Source of the DNA: Nannocystis sp. RBIL2
GTDB taxonomy: Bacteria; Myxococcota_A; Polyangia; Nannocystales; Nannocystaceae
DNA: 64,000 bases
NCBI RefSeq assembly: GCF_026626745.1
Contig: NZ_JAPNJW010000002.1
Location: 1-64,000 of the forward strand
Direction: 5' to 3'
Both the position numbers and the translations under genes were made by a program. Of this stretch, positions 49,972-56,775 are shown piece by piece. Numbering within the stretch: position 1 is the first letter of the stretch; each line of letters opens with the position of its first letter. Below the pieces are notes generated by a model that saw only the letters and a list, made by a program, of their open reading frames with translations, was not told the origin of the DNA and searched no databases.

Positions 49972-50806
49972 GGCGGCCGAACTTCCGGTGTTCACCCGGC
50001 AGGTCCGGGAGCGGCGCGGTCCGGGGCTGCTGGCGCGGTTCTTCTTCGCCGCGGAGGGGACGGCGCGGACGCAGCAGTTCGCGCGCGGCCTGGCCTTGTG
50101 GACAGGTGCTTACGCGTTGACGCAGTGGCCGCACCGCGAGGAGCTGTACAGCCGGCCGGTGCTGCGCGAGGGCTGGCTCGATGCGTGGCTGGACGGCTGG
50201 GTGCCGCCGCCGGCGCTGGTGACGGGGCTGCTGGTGGTGCTGCTGGTGGCGGCGGCGACGGTGGCCGCCGGGCGCGGAGGTCGGGCAGGGCGAGTGACGA
50301 CTGCGGCGCTGTTCGGGCTGCTGGTGGGGCTCGAGGCGAGCACGCCCCGGGCCTACGCGGAGCTGGCGGCGCTGCAGTGGTTGTTCGTGGCCCTGGCGCC
50401 GACCGGGCCGCGAGGGCCGCGCTGGACGGCGCGCCTGCTGATGCTGCAGCTGTCGGCGGTGTACGTGTTCGCGGCGCTATCGAAGCTGGTCGAAGGGACA
50501 GCCTGGTGGAGCGGCGAGGCGGTGGTGCTGGTGTTCCGCTCGTCGCACCAGGGCCAGCACCTGCTGTCGGCGTGGCTGTCGCTGACGCCGGGGCCGCTGG
50601 CGCTGGCGCTGGCGTGGTCGACGATCGCGCTCGAGCTGGCGATCGGGTTCGGGCTGTGGTTCGCCCGCACTCGTCGCGTGGCCGCGCTGGCGCTGGTGCT
50701 GCTGCACGCGGGGATCGCCGCGTCGATGCGGGTGTCGCTGCTGTTCCACGCGCTGATGCTGCTGCACCTGCTGCTGTTCATCGGCCGCCGCGGGGACGAG
50801 GACTGA
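49964..50806 (+). CDS. HTTM-domain (vitamin-K-carboxylase-like) membrane protein
   Basis: 280 residues with about six membrane helices. The HTTM signature is ALQWLFVALAPTGPRG, followed by QLSAVYVFAALSKLVEGTAWWSGEAV and LHAGIAASMRVSLLFHALMLLHLL. Family members are homologous to the membrane part of vitamin-K-dependent gamma-carboxylase; the bacterial substrate is unknown. The start GTG 49964 overlaps the previous gene's stop. An in-phase repeat pair (AGCTG 50484, ACAGC 50498) encodes LVEGTAWW in the signature. Confidence 0.85.
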   Translation: MAEAAELPVFTRQVRERRGPGLLARFFFAAEGTARTQQFARGLALWTGAYALTQWPHREELYSRPVLREGWLDAWLDGWVPPPALVTGLLVVLLVAAATVAAGRGGRAGRVTTAALFGLLVGLEASTPRAYAELAALQWLFVALAPTGPRGPRWTARLLMLQLSAVYVFAALSKLVEGTAWWSGEAVVLVFRSSHQGQHLLSAWLSLTPGPLALALAWSTIALELAIGFGLWFARTRRVAALALVLLHAGIAASMRVSLLFHALMLLHLLLFIGRRGDED

Positions 50807-50824
50807 GGGCGGATGCGCTCGAGG

Positions 50825-50880
50825 ACATGTTCTCGGCGACATGTTGTTTCATGCATGTGTCATGGGACATGTCCTTTGGC
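50825..50880. repeat. Four-unit 14-bp repeat array reading into a protein C-terminus
   Basis: Units start at 50825, 50839, 50853 and 50867 (ACATG, ACATG, GCATG, ACATG). On the minus strand the last unit encodes the final residues and stop of the next gene (KGHVP, TGA at 50862-50860). Confidence 0.85.
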
Positions 50881-51276
50881 GTCGAGCATGTAGAGGACGA
50901 CGTCCTGGCGAGGCAGGGCGACGCGGCGGGAGGCGAGGGCGCCGGCGAGCTCGGGGGCGAGCTGCAGCGGTTCGGGCGGCGGCGCGACGCGGCCGAGGCC
51001 GATCCAGGCCGGGTGGAGGTCGGTGCGGCCGGCGACGAGGTCGACGGGCGCGGCCGCGGGCGCAGGTGTCGGCGGGGCTGGTGAAGGCGGCACGGCGGGG
51101 CGGAGCGACAGGGCGAGGACGGCGGCCGCGGTTGCCAGACCGGCGCCCGCGAGCCACCAGGGCCAGCGCAGAGGGGTAGGCGCGTCCCGGCGAGCCCGCA
51201 GGCGCGCGAGGCCGCCGGGGGGCGGATCGAGGACGACGAACATGTCCTTCAGGTCATCTTCGGACGGCGGCTTCAC
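50860..51276 (-). CDS. Single-pass membrane protein, possible anti-sigma partner
   Basis: 138 residues. A short cytosolic N-terminus (DDLKDMFVVLDPPPGGLARLRARR), one membrane helix (about 40-60, WWLAGAGLATAAAVLALSL), a Pro/Ala linker, and a conserved-looking tail LALPRQDVVLYMLDA. It overlaps the end of the ECF sigma gene by 23 bases, the position expected of an anti-sigma factor, though no ZAS motif is seen. Its last residues (AKGHVP) and stop codon come from a repeat array, so the C-terminus may have been rewritten. The start is GTG. Confidence 0.7.
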   Translation of the reverse strand: MKPPSEDDLKDMFVVLDPPPGGLARLRARRDAPTPLRWPWWLAGAGLATAAAVLALSLRPAVPPSPAPPTPAPAAAPVDLVAGRTDLHPAWIGLGRVAPPPEPLQLAPELAGALASRRVALPRQDVVLYMLDAKGHVP

Positions 51277-51802
51277 TGCGGGGCTCCTGGGCTTGAAGGT
51301 GACGACGGACGCGCTCGGCGGCGGCGTGGCGGCGCGAGCCGACGGTGCCGACGGGGATCCCGAGCGCCGCGGCGATGTCGGCGTACGGAAGCTCGGAGAG
51401 CTCGCAGAGGACGAGCACGCGGCGCAGCTTCTCGGGCAAGGCGTCGACCGCGGCGCGCACTGCGGCGGCTCGCTCGGCGCCGAGGACTGCGAGGTCGGGC
51501 TGGGCTTCGGAGGTGGCGGGCGAGTCGTCGTCGAAGGCGACGAAGCGACGCAGCGCCCGCCAGCGTCGACGGCTGGCGGCGAGGTTGACGGCGATCCGGT
51601 AGACGAAGGCGCCGGCGGTGTCGGGCCGCACGCGCGCGCGCGCCTGCCACAGCCGCGTGAAGGTCTCCTGGACGAGCTCGGCGGACTCGTCGCGGTCCCA
51701 CAGCCAGCGATACATGACGTTGAACAGGGGCCGCTCCAGCTGCACGAAGAGCCGCTCGACGTCGCCGACCGTGAGGCCGGGCGTGGGGGCCGGATCGGTC
51801 AC
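51254..51802 (-). CDS. ECF RNA polymerase sigma factor
   Basis: 182 residues. Region 2 is near 18-75 (PLFNVMYRWLWDRDESAELVQETFTRLWQA, AFVYRIAVNLA). Region 4 is near 115-165 (LPEKLRRVLVLCELSELPYADIAAALGIPVGTVGSRRHAA). It should direct RNA polymerase to a stress or envelope regulon. It lies in a tight three-gene unit: its GTG overlaps the stop of the upstream lipoprotein gene (GTGA) and its end overlaps the membrane-protein gene. Its stop codon lies at the 14-bp step after an ACATG unit at 51240. Confidence 0.92.
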   Translation of the reverse strand: MTDPAPTPGLTVGDVERLFVQLERPLFNVMYRWLWDRDESAELVQETFTRLWQARARVRPDTAGAFVYRIAVNLAASRRRWRALRRFVAFDDDSPATSEAQPDLAVLGAERAAAVRAAVDALPEKLRRVLVLCELSELPYADIAAALGIPVGTVGSRRHAAAERVRRHLQAQEPRSEAAVRR

Positions 51803-52605
51803 ACGCCCCCGGTCCGGAGCTGGCCGCGGACGATGTAGAACAGGGTCTTCGGGCCAGGTTGGGCCTTCGTGTCGCTCGCCTCGAGGCCGGCCTGACCGAC
51901 GACGAGGAGCTGGCCGAGATCGAGGTGGACGCGCGACTTGAGCTGGTTGCAGTCGTCGGCGCAGCGGGCGAGGTGGCCGCGATCCTTGGCCTGCTGCGCG
52001 ACGGTGATGTCGAGGTCGGCGACGAGGCGGCCGCTGACCTCGGAGACGGTCTGGCGCGCATGCATGCGAGCGCCGTCGGCCTCGGCGCGGTCGTCGACGA
52101 GGGAGGAGAGGTGCATCGACTCGTGCAAGCGGAAGCGCATCGGGCCCTGGGAGGCGACGATCGCTTGCAGCGCGGGGGCGATGTCGGGGACGGTGTCGAC
52201 GCCCTCGGCGGCTTGGGCGGGCTCGCCGACGACGATCCAGTAGTCCAGCTCCGCAGTGCGCACGGGCGGGGCCTTGCTCGGATCGAGGCCGGCGATCAGG
52301 GCCGCGACGCCGTCCTGGATCCCCGGCGGGGCGACGACGACGAGGCGGCCGTCGGGCAAGCGCTCGACGGTGCCGAGCGGGGGGAGGTCCTTGCCGCTCG
52401 AGAGGGCGCTGGCGAGGGCTTGCTCGATCGAGCGCGCCTGCTCGGGCGGGACGGCGTAGGTGCGGAGGAGCGGCTCGTCGCTGGTGGCGGGCTCGGCGAC
52501 GACTGTCGGGGCCGGCGGGGCCGCGGGCACGGGAGCGGCCGGCGGGGTCTGGCAGGCGAGCAGGAGGGGGAAGGCGAGGAGGAGGCGGTGGATCGGGCGG
52601 GGCAT
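51799..52605 (-). CDS. Lipoprotein, first gene of the ECF operon
   Basis: 268 residues. The signal peptide LLLAFPLLLAC (lipobox Cys about 18) is followed by an Ala/Pro linker. The mature part has a RTYAVPPEQARSIEQALASAL strand-helix and GTVERLPDGRLVVVAPPGIQDGVAALIAGLD, reminiscent of secretin N-domains. A second domain has YWIVVGEPAQAAEG and a C-terminal beta region with Cys (ARCADDCNQLKSRVHLDLGQLLVVGQAGL). As first gene of the sigma operon it could be the periplasmic sensor or a target (inference). GGAG precedes the ATG. Confidence 0.75.
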   Translation of the reverse strand: MPRPIHRLLLAFPLLLACQTPPAAPVPAAPPAPTVVAEPATSDEPLLRTYAVPPEQARSIEQALASALSSGKDLPPLGTVERLPDGRLVVVAPPGIQDGVAALIAGLDPSKAPPVRTAELDYWIVVGEPAQAAEGVDTVPDIAPALQAIVASQGPMRFRLHESMHLSSLVDDRAEADGARMHARQTVSEVSGRLVADLDITVAQQAKDRGHLARCADDCNQLKSRVHLDLGQLLVVGQAGLEASDTKAQPGPKTLFYIVRGQLRTGGV

Positions 52606-52702
52606 GGGGCTCCGGGGTGCGGTCGATCGGGCTCTACGCGCGGCGCCGGCGAGCCTTCGAAAATTTTTTCACGGCCGGAACGATTGCCGCGCCAGTGGCG
52701 CT

Positions 52703-52744
52703 TTGTGTCTCTTGGGACATGTCCATGGAGGCATGCGGGGGACG
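52703..52744. repeat. Two-unit 14-bp repeat element upstream of the Nudix gene
   Basis: ACATG at 52717 and GCATG at 52731, with a weak unit at 52703; between two divergent genes. Confidence 0.72.
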
Positions 52745-52775
52745 GTCGCGGCGTGGTCGTGGTATCACCGGGGCG

Positions 52776-53288
52776 ATGCGCGAGCGAGACCGCCTGGAGG
52801 TGTTCGACGCCGGGTTCTTTCGCGTCGAGCGGGTGAACCTCGAGGGCCGCGCGTCGCCGGTGACTCTGCTGCGGATGCCGGACTGGGTGATGGCGGTGGC
52901 GATCGACGCGGCGGGGCAGTTCGTGCTGGTCCGCCAGTATCGCTTCGGGATCGCGGCGGACACGGTGGAGCCCGCCGGGGGGCTGGTCGACGCGGGCGAG
53001 CCGCCGGAGCGCGCGGCGCTGCGAGAGCTGCGCGAAGAGACAGGTTACGCGGGGACCACGGCGGAGCCGCTGGGTTTCACGCACCCCAACCCGGTCCTGC
53101 AGGACAACCGCTGCCACTTCTTCCTGGTGCGCGGGGTCGTGCGCGTGGGTGCGCCGCACCCGGACGCGGAGGAGGTGGTGACGCCGGTGGTCATGGGGCG
53201 CGAGGAGATCGAGGCGACGCTGCGCGAGGGTCGGTTCGCCCACGCGCTGGCCGAGCTGGCGTTGCGCCGGGCGCTGGCGGTGCTGTGA
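52776..53288 (+). CDS. Nudix hydrolase
   Basis: 170 residues. The Nudix box GLVDAGEPPERAALRELREE continues TGY, matching G-x5-E-x7-R-E-U-x-E-E-x-G-U (about 70-92). Preceding strands include VTLLRMPDWVMAVAIDAAGQFVLVRQYRFG. The closest type is ADP-ribose pyrophosphatase-like, but substrate specificity is not readable. Most notable, the Nudix box itself contains a 14-bp repeat pair (AGCTG 53026, ACAGG 53040): the invariant REETGY is written GAAGAGACAGGT, using ACA and GGT codons that are rare in this genome. TATCAC lies seven bases before the ATG. A repeat array begins five bases after the stop. Confidence 0.93.
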   Translation: MRERDRLEVFDAGFFRVERVNLEGRASPVTLLRMPDWVMAVAIDAAGQFVLVRQYRFGIAADTVEPAGGLVDAGEPPERAALRELREETGYAGTTAEPLGFTHPNPVLQDNRCHFFLVRGVVRVGAPHPDAEEVVTPVVMGREEIEATLREGRFAHALAELALRRALAVL

Positions 53289-53292
53289 GTCC

Positions 53293-53353
53293 GTATGTCC
53301 TTCGGGACATGTCGTGAAGAGACGACCGAGATGTCCTTGGGGACATGTCGAGT
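53293..53353. repeat. Two repeat elements with TTCG and TTGG loops
   Basis: GTATG 53293 / ACATG 53307 (ATGTCC-TTCG-GGACAT) and AGATG 53329 / ACATG 53343 (ATGTCC-TTGG-GGACAT), in the convergent gap after the Nudix gene. Confidence 0.85.
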
Positions 53354-53453
53354 GTGCGGGGCGACGTCGTCGCGGCCGCGCGAGGTTCTCGCCTCGGGCG
53401 GCCGCGAGTCGGAGTCGCCTTCTGGGCCCGCGGGGGCGCCCCGGGGGCCGGCC

Positions 53454-54782
53454 TCAGGCGGGCGTTTCGACCGTCGGAGGCTGCTTGCGGTAGGCGCGGA
53501 TCTTGATGACCCGGCGCTCGTCGGCCTCGGCGACGTGGAAGGTCCAGCCCTCGGCTTCGACCTCCTCGCCGACCTGCGGGATGTACTGGAACTTGTGGAA
53601 CAGGAAGCCCGAGAGCGTCTCGTAGTTGCCCTGGATCTCGTCGTCCAGATCGACCGCCAGGGTCTTCTCGACCTCGGACACGTTGATCATGGCGTCGAAG
53701 AGGAAGGTGCCGTCGCCGACGTCGCGGACCTGCTTCTCTTCCTCGGGCTCGTCGTTCTCGTCGTAGATCTCGCCGACGACCTCCTCGAGCGCGTCCTCGA
53801 GGGTGACGACGCCGGCGGTGCCGCCGAACTCGTCGACGACGATGGCCATGTGGGTCTTCTTCTTCTGGAACAGCGAGAACAGGTCGATGACCTTCATGTT
53901 CTCGGGGGCGAACACGGCCGGGCGAGCGACGCTGCCGAGGGTGACCTCGTCGAGGCGGTCGAGGTACTTGAGCACGTCGCCGACGTAGGCGATGCCGACG
54001 ATCTTGTCGTTGGTGTCGCGGTAGATCGGGACGCGCGAGTACTGGTGCTCCTCGTTGATCGTCATGAAGCGGCGCAGCGAGAGGTTCTCCTCGAGCGCGA
54101 TCATGTCGACGCGCGGGGTCATGATCGCGCGCACCGGCGTGTCCGACAGGTCGAACACGTTGTTGAGGAGCTCCTTCTCCTGCTCCTCGAGCACGCCCTC
54201 CTGGCGCGAGGCCGAGACGATCATCCGGATCTCCTCTTCGGAGTGGGCCGAGTGATGCCCCGGCACGGGCCGCAGGCCGAACATGCGCACGACGCCGTTG
54301 CCGGTGACGTTGAGCACCCAGATGACCGGGCGGAACAGCGTGGTGAAGGCGATCATCGGCACGGAGATCGCCAGCGAGACCTGCTCGGCCCGCTGCAGCG
54401 CCAGCGACTTGGGCGCCAGCTCGCCGAACACGATGTGCAGCGCGGTCGACAGGCCGAAGGCGAGCGCGAACGAGATGGTCTTCACGTTGTCGGCGTGAAC
54501 GCCCCACTCGAGCAGGCTCGGCGCGACGAGGTGCTCGATCGCGGGCTCGGCGATGAAGCCGATCAAGAGGCTCGCCATCGTGATGCCGAGCTGGGTGGCG
54601 GCGATGTAGAGGTCGAGGTCTTGCAGCACCTTGTGGGTCAGGCGCGCGAGCGTATTGCCTTCGTTGGCGAGCTGCTCGATCCGGGTGCGACGCACGCTGA
54701 CGAGCGCGAACTCGGCCGCGACGAAGAATCCGTTCATCAAGACGAGGAAGAACAGCGAGACGAGTCGCAGGAGGTCGCTCAT
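53454..54782 (-). CDS. CNNM/CorC-type transporter (DUF21, CBS pair, CorC_HlyC)
   Basis: 442 residues. The N-terminal DUF21 membrane domain (about 1-190) has the RRTRIEQLA and GELAPKSLALQRAEQ motifs. Two CBS domains follow (IMTPRVDMIALEE..., AVFAPENMKVIDLFSLFQKKKTHMAIVVDEFGGTAGVVTLEDALEEVVGEI), then the CorC_HlyC domain (FLFDAMINVSEVEKTLAVDL). The family is linked to magnesium/cobalt efflux and was once called hemolysin. It is a single-gene unit; the TACACT hexamer at 54856 lies about 75 bases upstream. Confidence 0.93.
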   Translation of the reverse strand: MSDLLRLVSLFFLVLMNGFFVAAEFALVSVRRTRIEQLANEGNTLARLTHKVLQDLDLYIAATQLGITMASLLIGFIAEPAIEHLVAPSLLEWGVHADNVKTISFALAFGLSTALHIVFGELAPKSLALQRAEQVSLAISVPMIAFTTLFRPVIWVLNVTGNGVVRMFGLRPVPGHHSAHSEEEIRMIVSASRQEGVLEEQEKELLNNVFDLSDTPVRAIMTPRVDMIALEENLSLRRFMTINEEHQYSRVPIYRDTNDKIVGIAYVGDVLKYLDRLDEVTLGSVARPAVFAPENMKVIDLFSLFQKKKTHMAIVVDEFGGTAGVVTLEDALEEVVGEIYDENDEPEEEKQVRDVGDGTFLFDAMINVSEVEKTLAVDLDDEIQGNYETLSGFLFHKFQYIPQVGEEVEAEGWTFHVAEADERRVIKIRAYRKQPPTVETPA

Positions 54783-54855
54783 CGACTGTCGCTGCTCCTC
54801 GGCCCGTCCAATCGGCCGTGGGCCTTACTGGGGGGGTCGCCCATAGGGTCCGCAG

Positions 54856-54861
54856 AGTGTA
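54856..54861 (-). promoter_or_regulatory. -10 hexamer TACACT upstream of the CorC-like gene
   Basis: TACACT on the minus strand, 74 bases before the ATG at 54782. Unlike most genes here this would give a normal leader. Confidence 0.4.
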
Positions 54862-54976
54862 GCAAGCTTTGTCCGCGACGCGCGCCGCTGGGCACGCCTG
54901 CGGCGGAGATCGCGCAAGAGCGACTGTGAGGCCGCAGAAGCGGCCCCAGAGGCGCTGCGCGGCCATGCGCGCGTGG

Positions 54977-54982
54977 TAGGCT
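54977..54982 (+). promoter_or_regulatory. -10 hexamer TAGGCT, near-leaderless start
   Basis: TAGGCT ends six bases before the ATG at 54989; there is no Shine-Dalgarno. Confidence 0.5.
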
Positions 54983-54988
54983 GGCCTG

Positions 54989-55837
54989 ATGACCAGGTTC
55001 GGACCGTCGGGGTTTGTCGTGCTTCTCACACTCGCGGGCTGCGTGACGGGCGAGCAAGGCGAGGAGTCCGAGAGCGAGGGCCCCGGCGGCTCCGACGCGT
55101 CGGCGACGACGGACGATGCGCAGACCTCGTCGTCGGCGCCGACGACCAGCGGCAGCACCGGCGAGGTCTCCGGCGAGTGCAGCGTGTGGGCGCAAGACTG
55201 TCCCGCCGGCGCGAAGTGCGTGCCGTTCGACTCGACGGGTACGGGGGTCGTCGACGGCACGCGCTGCGTCGAGATCACCAGCCCGGCCGGCAAGGCAGGC
55301 GATCCTTGCTCGGCCGAGGGCGGGATCGTCGGCCTCGACGACTGCGACGCCGGTCTGCTGTGCTGGTTGCTCGACGCCGACGGCCTCGGCACCTGCACGC
55401 CGATGTGCAGCGGTACGCCGGCCTCGCCGACGTGCGAGGGCGGGCTGGTGTGCGACGTGTCGACGGGCGGGCTCTTGCCGCTGTGCCTGACGACCTGCAA
55501 CCCGCTGGCGCCGACCTGCCCGATCGGACAGATCTGCATCCCGAGCATGTCGATCGGCTTCGTCTGCGACGGCGACGTCAGCGGCGACGCCGGCTTCTAT
55601 GGCGACCCGTGCGAGTTCCTCAACGTGTGCGACCCGGGCCTGCTGTGCGCGGCCGCCACGAACGTGCCGGGCTGCGACGCGCCGGGCTGCTGCACCGAGT
55701 TCTGCGACCTGTCGCTGGCGCAGTCGATGCCCGGCATGTGCTCGGGCGCGCCGGACCAGGAGTGCCTGCCGTTCTTCGACCAGGGGACGGCGCCGCCCGG
55801 GCTCGAAGACGTCGGCCTGTGCGGGATCAAGCAGTAG
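54989..55837 (+). CDS. Cys-rich secreted lipoprotein
   Basis: 282 residues. The signal peptide FVVLLTLAGC (lipobox Cys 18) and a Glu/Ser/Thr-rich linker precede about 200 residues with over 20 Cys in loose repeats (CSVWAQDCPAGAKCVP, CDAGLLCWLLD, CNPLAPTCPIGQICIP, CDPGLLCAAATNVPGCDAPGCC). The pattern is typical of myxobacterial surface proteins with many disulfides and unknown ligands. Its last codons overlap the 3' end of the convergent NAT gene by 11 bases. Confidence 0.82.
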   Translation: MTRFGPSGFVVLLTLAGCVTGEQGEESESEGPGGSDASATTDDAQTSSSAPTTSGSTGEVSGECSVWAQDCPAGAKCVPFDSTGTGVVDGTRCVEITSPAGKAGDPCSAEGGIVGLDDCDAGLLCWLLDADGLGTCTPMCSGTPASPTCEGGLVCDVSTGGLLPLCLTTCNPLAPTCPIGQICIPSMSIGFVCDGDVSGDAGFYGDPCEFLNVCDPGLLCAAATNVPGCDAPGCCTEFCDLSLAQSMPGMCSGAPDQECLPFFDQGTAPPGLEDVGLCGIKQ

Positions 55838-56657
55838 CGCCGTCGAAGATGTCGACGCCGCGGGCCCGCAGGGCGTCGACGGCCTCGCGCACCGGCATGC
55901 GCGGCAGCTGCAGCGCCTCGTGGACGATCGCCTCGAGCTCGTCGATGTCGCGGATCGGGGTGACCGTGGTGATGTTGTGGTGGGTGGTGACGAGTCGGTT
56001 GTTGTCGATCTCGAGCACGCGGCTGGCGAAGAAGCGGATGATATTGAGCCGCCGCATCAGCGGGGCGTCGGCCGCGTGGGTGCGCTCGATGGCGGCGCCG
56101 AAGCCGTCGGGGGTGACCGGCGGCGGCTTGGCGACGTAGCTGTGGACGCGGGTGTTCTTGCGCAGGGTGACGACCTCGACGGCTTCGCGGTGCGAGGCGT
56201 GGCGATCGAGGGTGTAGCTGACGTCGCCGTGGGGGATGTGCAGCGGCAGCGAGTCGAGCGGGATCGGGTGGTAGAACGGTGCGCCGTGGCCGACGTCGAC
56301 CAGGTGCAGCTGATCCTCGAAGCTCACCCGGCACACTGCGTGCGCCCGCGGGACGCCGCCGGCGTCGGCGGCCAGGAGCTCGACGTCGTAGTCGAGGAAC
56401 TGCAGCAGCGCGGCGAAGTGGACGTTGAGCGCGTGGCAGGTGCCGCCGAGGTCCTGGTCGCCGATGCCGCGCAAGAACTCCTCGATCGGCGGGATCGCGT
56501 TCTTCGGCGCGTCGGCTGGGAGCAGCAGCTTGGACACGTTCTCGAACGGGATCTTGATGAGGTGGCTGCTGACGAGCTCGTGGAGCCCGGGGTCGCCCAC
56601 CCACCCGAGGAGCCCGAGGTAGCGGCGGAACAGGTCGTCAGGACGGCTGGTCGTCAT
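55827..56657 (-). CDS. Arylamine N-acetyltransferase-like protein
   Basis: 276 residues. The NAT signature IPFENVSKLL is near 39-48. The catalytic triad reads Cys in LGGTCHALN (about 70), His in VPRAHAVCRV (about 106) and Asp in LVDVGHG (about 121). NATs acetylate arylamines from acetyl-CoA; several bacterial homologues act in natural-product pathways. The substitution of the usual GGYC by GGTC may alter the pocket. The start is ATG 56657, with TACCAT 13 bases upstream. An in-frame ORF continues to 57011 but is not NAT sequence and overlaps the divergent gene. Confidence 0.87.
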   Translation of the reverse strand: MTTSRPDDLFRRYLGLLGWVGDPGLHELVSSHLIKIPFENVSKLLLPADAPKNAIPPIEEFLRGIGDQDLGGTCHALNVHFAALLQFLDYDVELLAADAGGVPRAHAVCRVSFEDQLHLVDVGHGAPFYHPIPLDSLPLHIPHGDVSYTLDRHASHREAVEVVTLRKNTRVHSYVAKPPPVTPDGFGAAIERTHAADAPLMRRLNIIRFFASRVLEIDNNRLVTTHHNITTVTPIRDIDELEAIVHEALQLPRMPVREAVDALRARGVDIFDGATA

Positions 56658-56723
56658 GGCAGCACGGGGCATGGTAGCAGCATCTCGGGCCCGCGGGCAC
56701 GTCGCGTCGGGGCGGCCCTTTGC

Positions 56724-56729
56724 TAAACT
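56724..56729 (+). promoter_or_regulatory. -10 hexamer TAAACT upstream of the aldehyde dehydrogenase gene
   Basis: TAAACT lies 46 bases before the ATG at 56776, giving a leader of about 40 bases. Confidence 0.4.
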
Positions 56730-56775
56730 CACCCCCCTCGCACGGGCCGCCGCCCGCGACCGAAGGCTTTTGGAC

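Noticed and set aside
10016..53353. Repeat elements as LexA boxes or a known restriction/Chi-type signal
   Set aside because: The 14-bp tandem phase and thick clusters at gene ends do not fit operators of single genes, and I recall no known motif of this form; kept as a novel family instead.
56656..56775. Upstream extension of the aldehyde dehydrogenase
   Set aside because: It overlaps the NAT start region and its promoter hexamer; the ATG at 56776 fits the family N-terminus.
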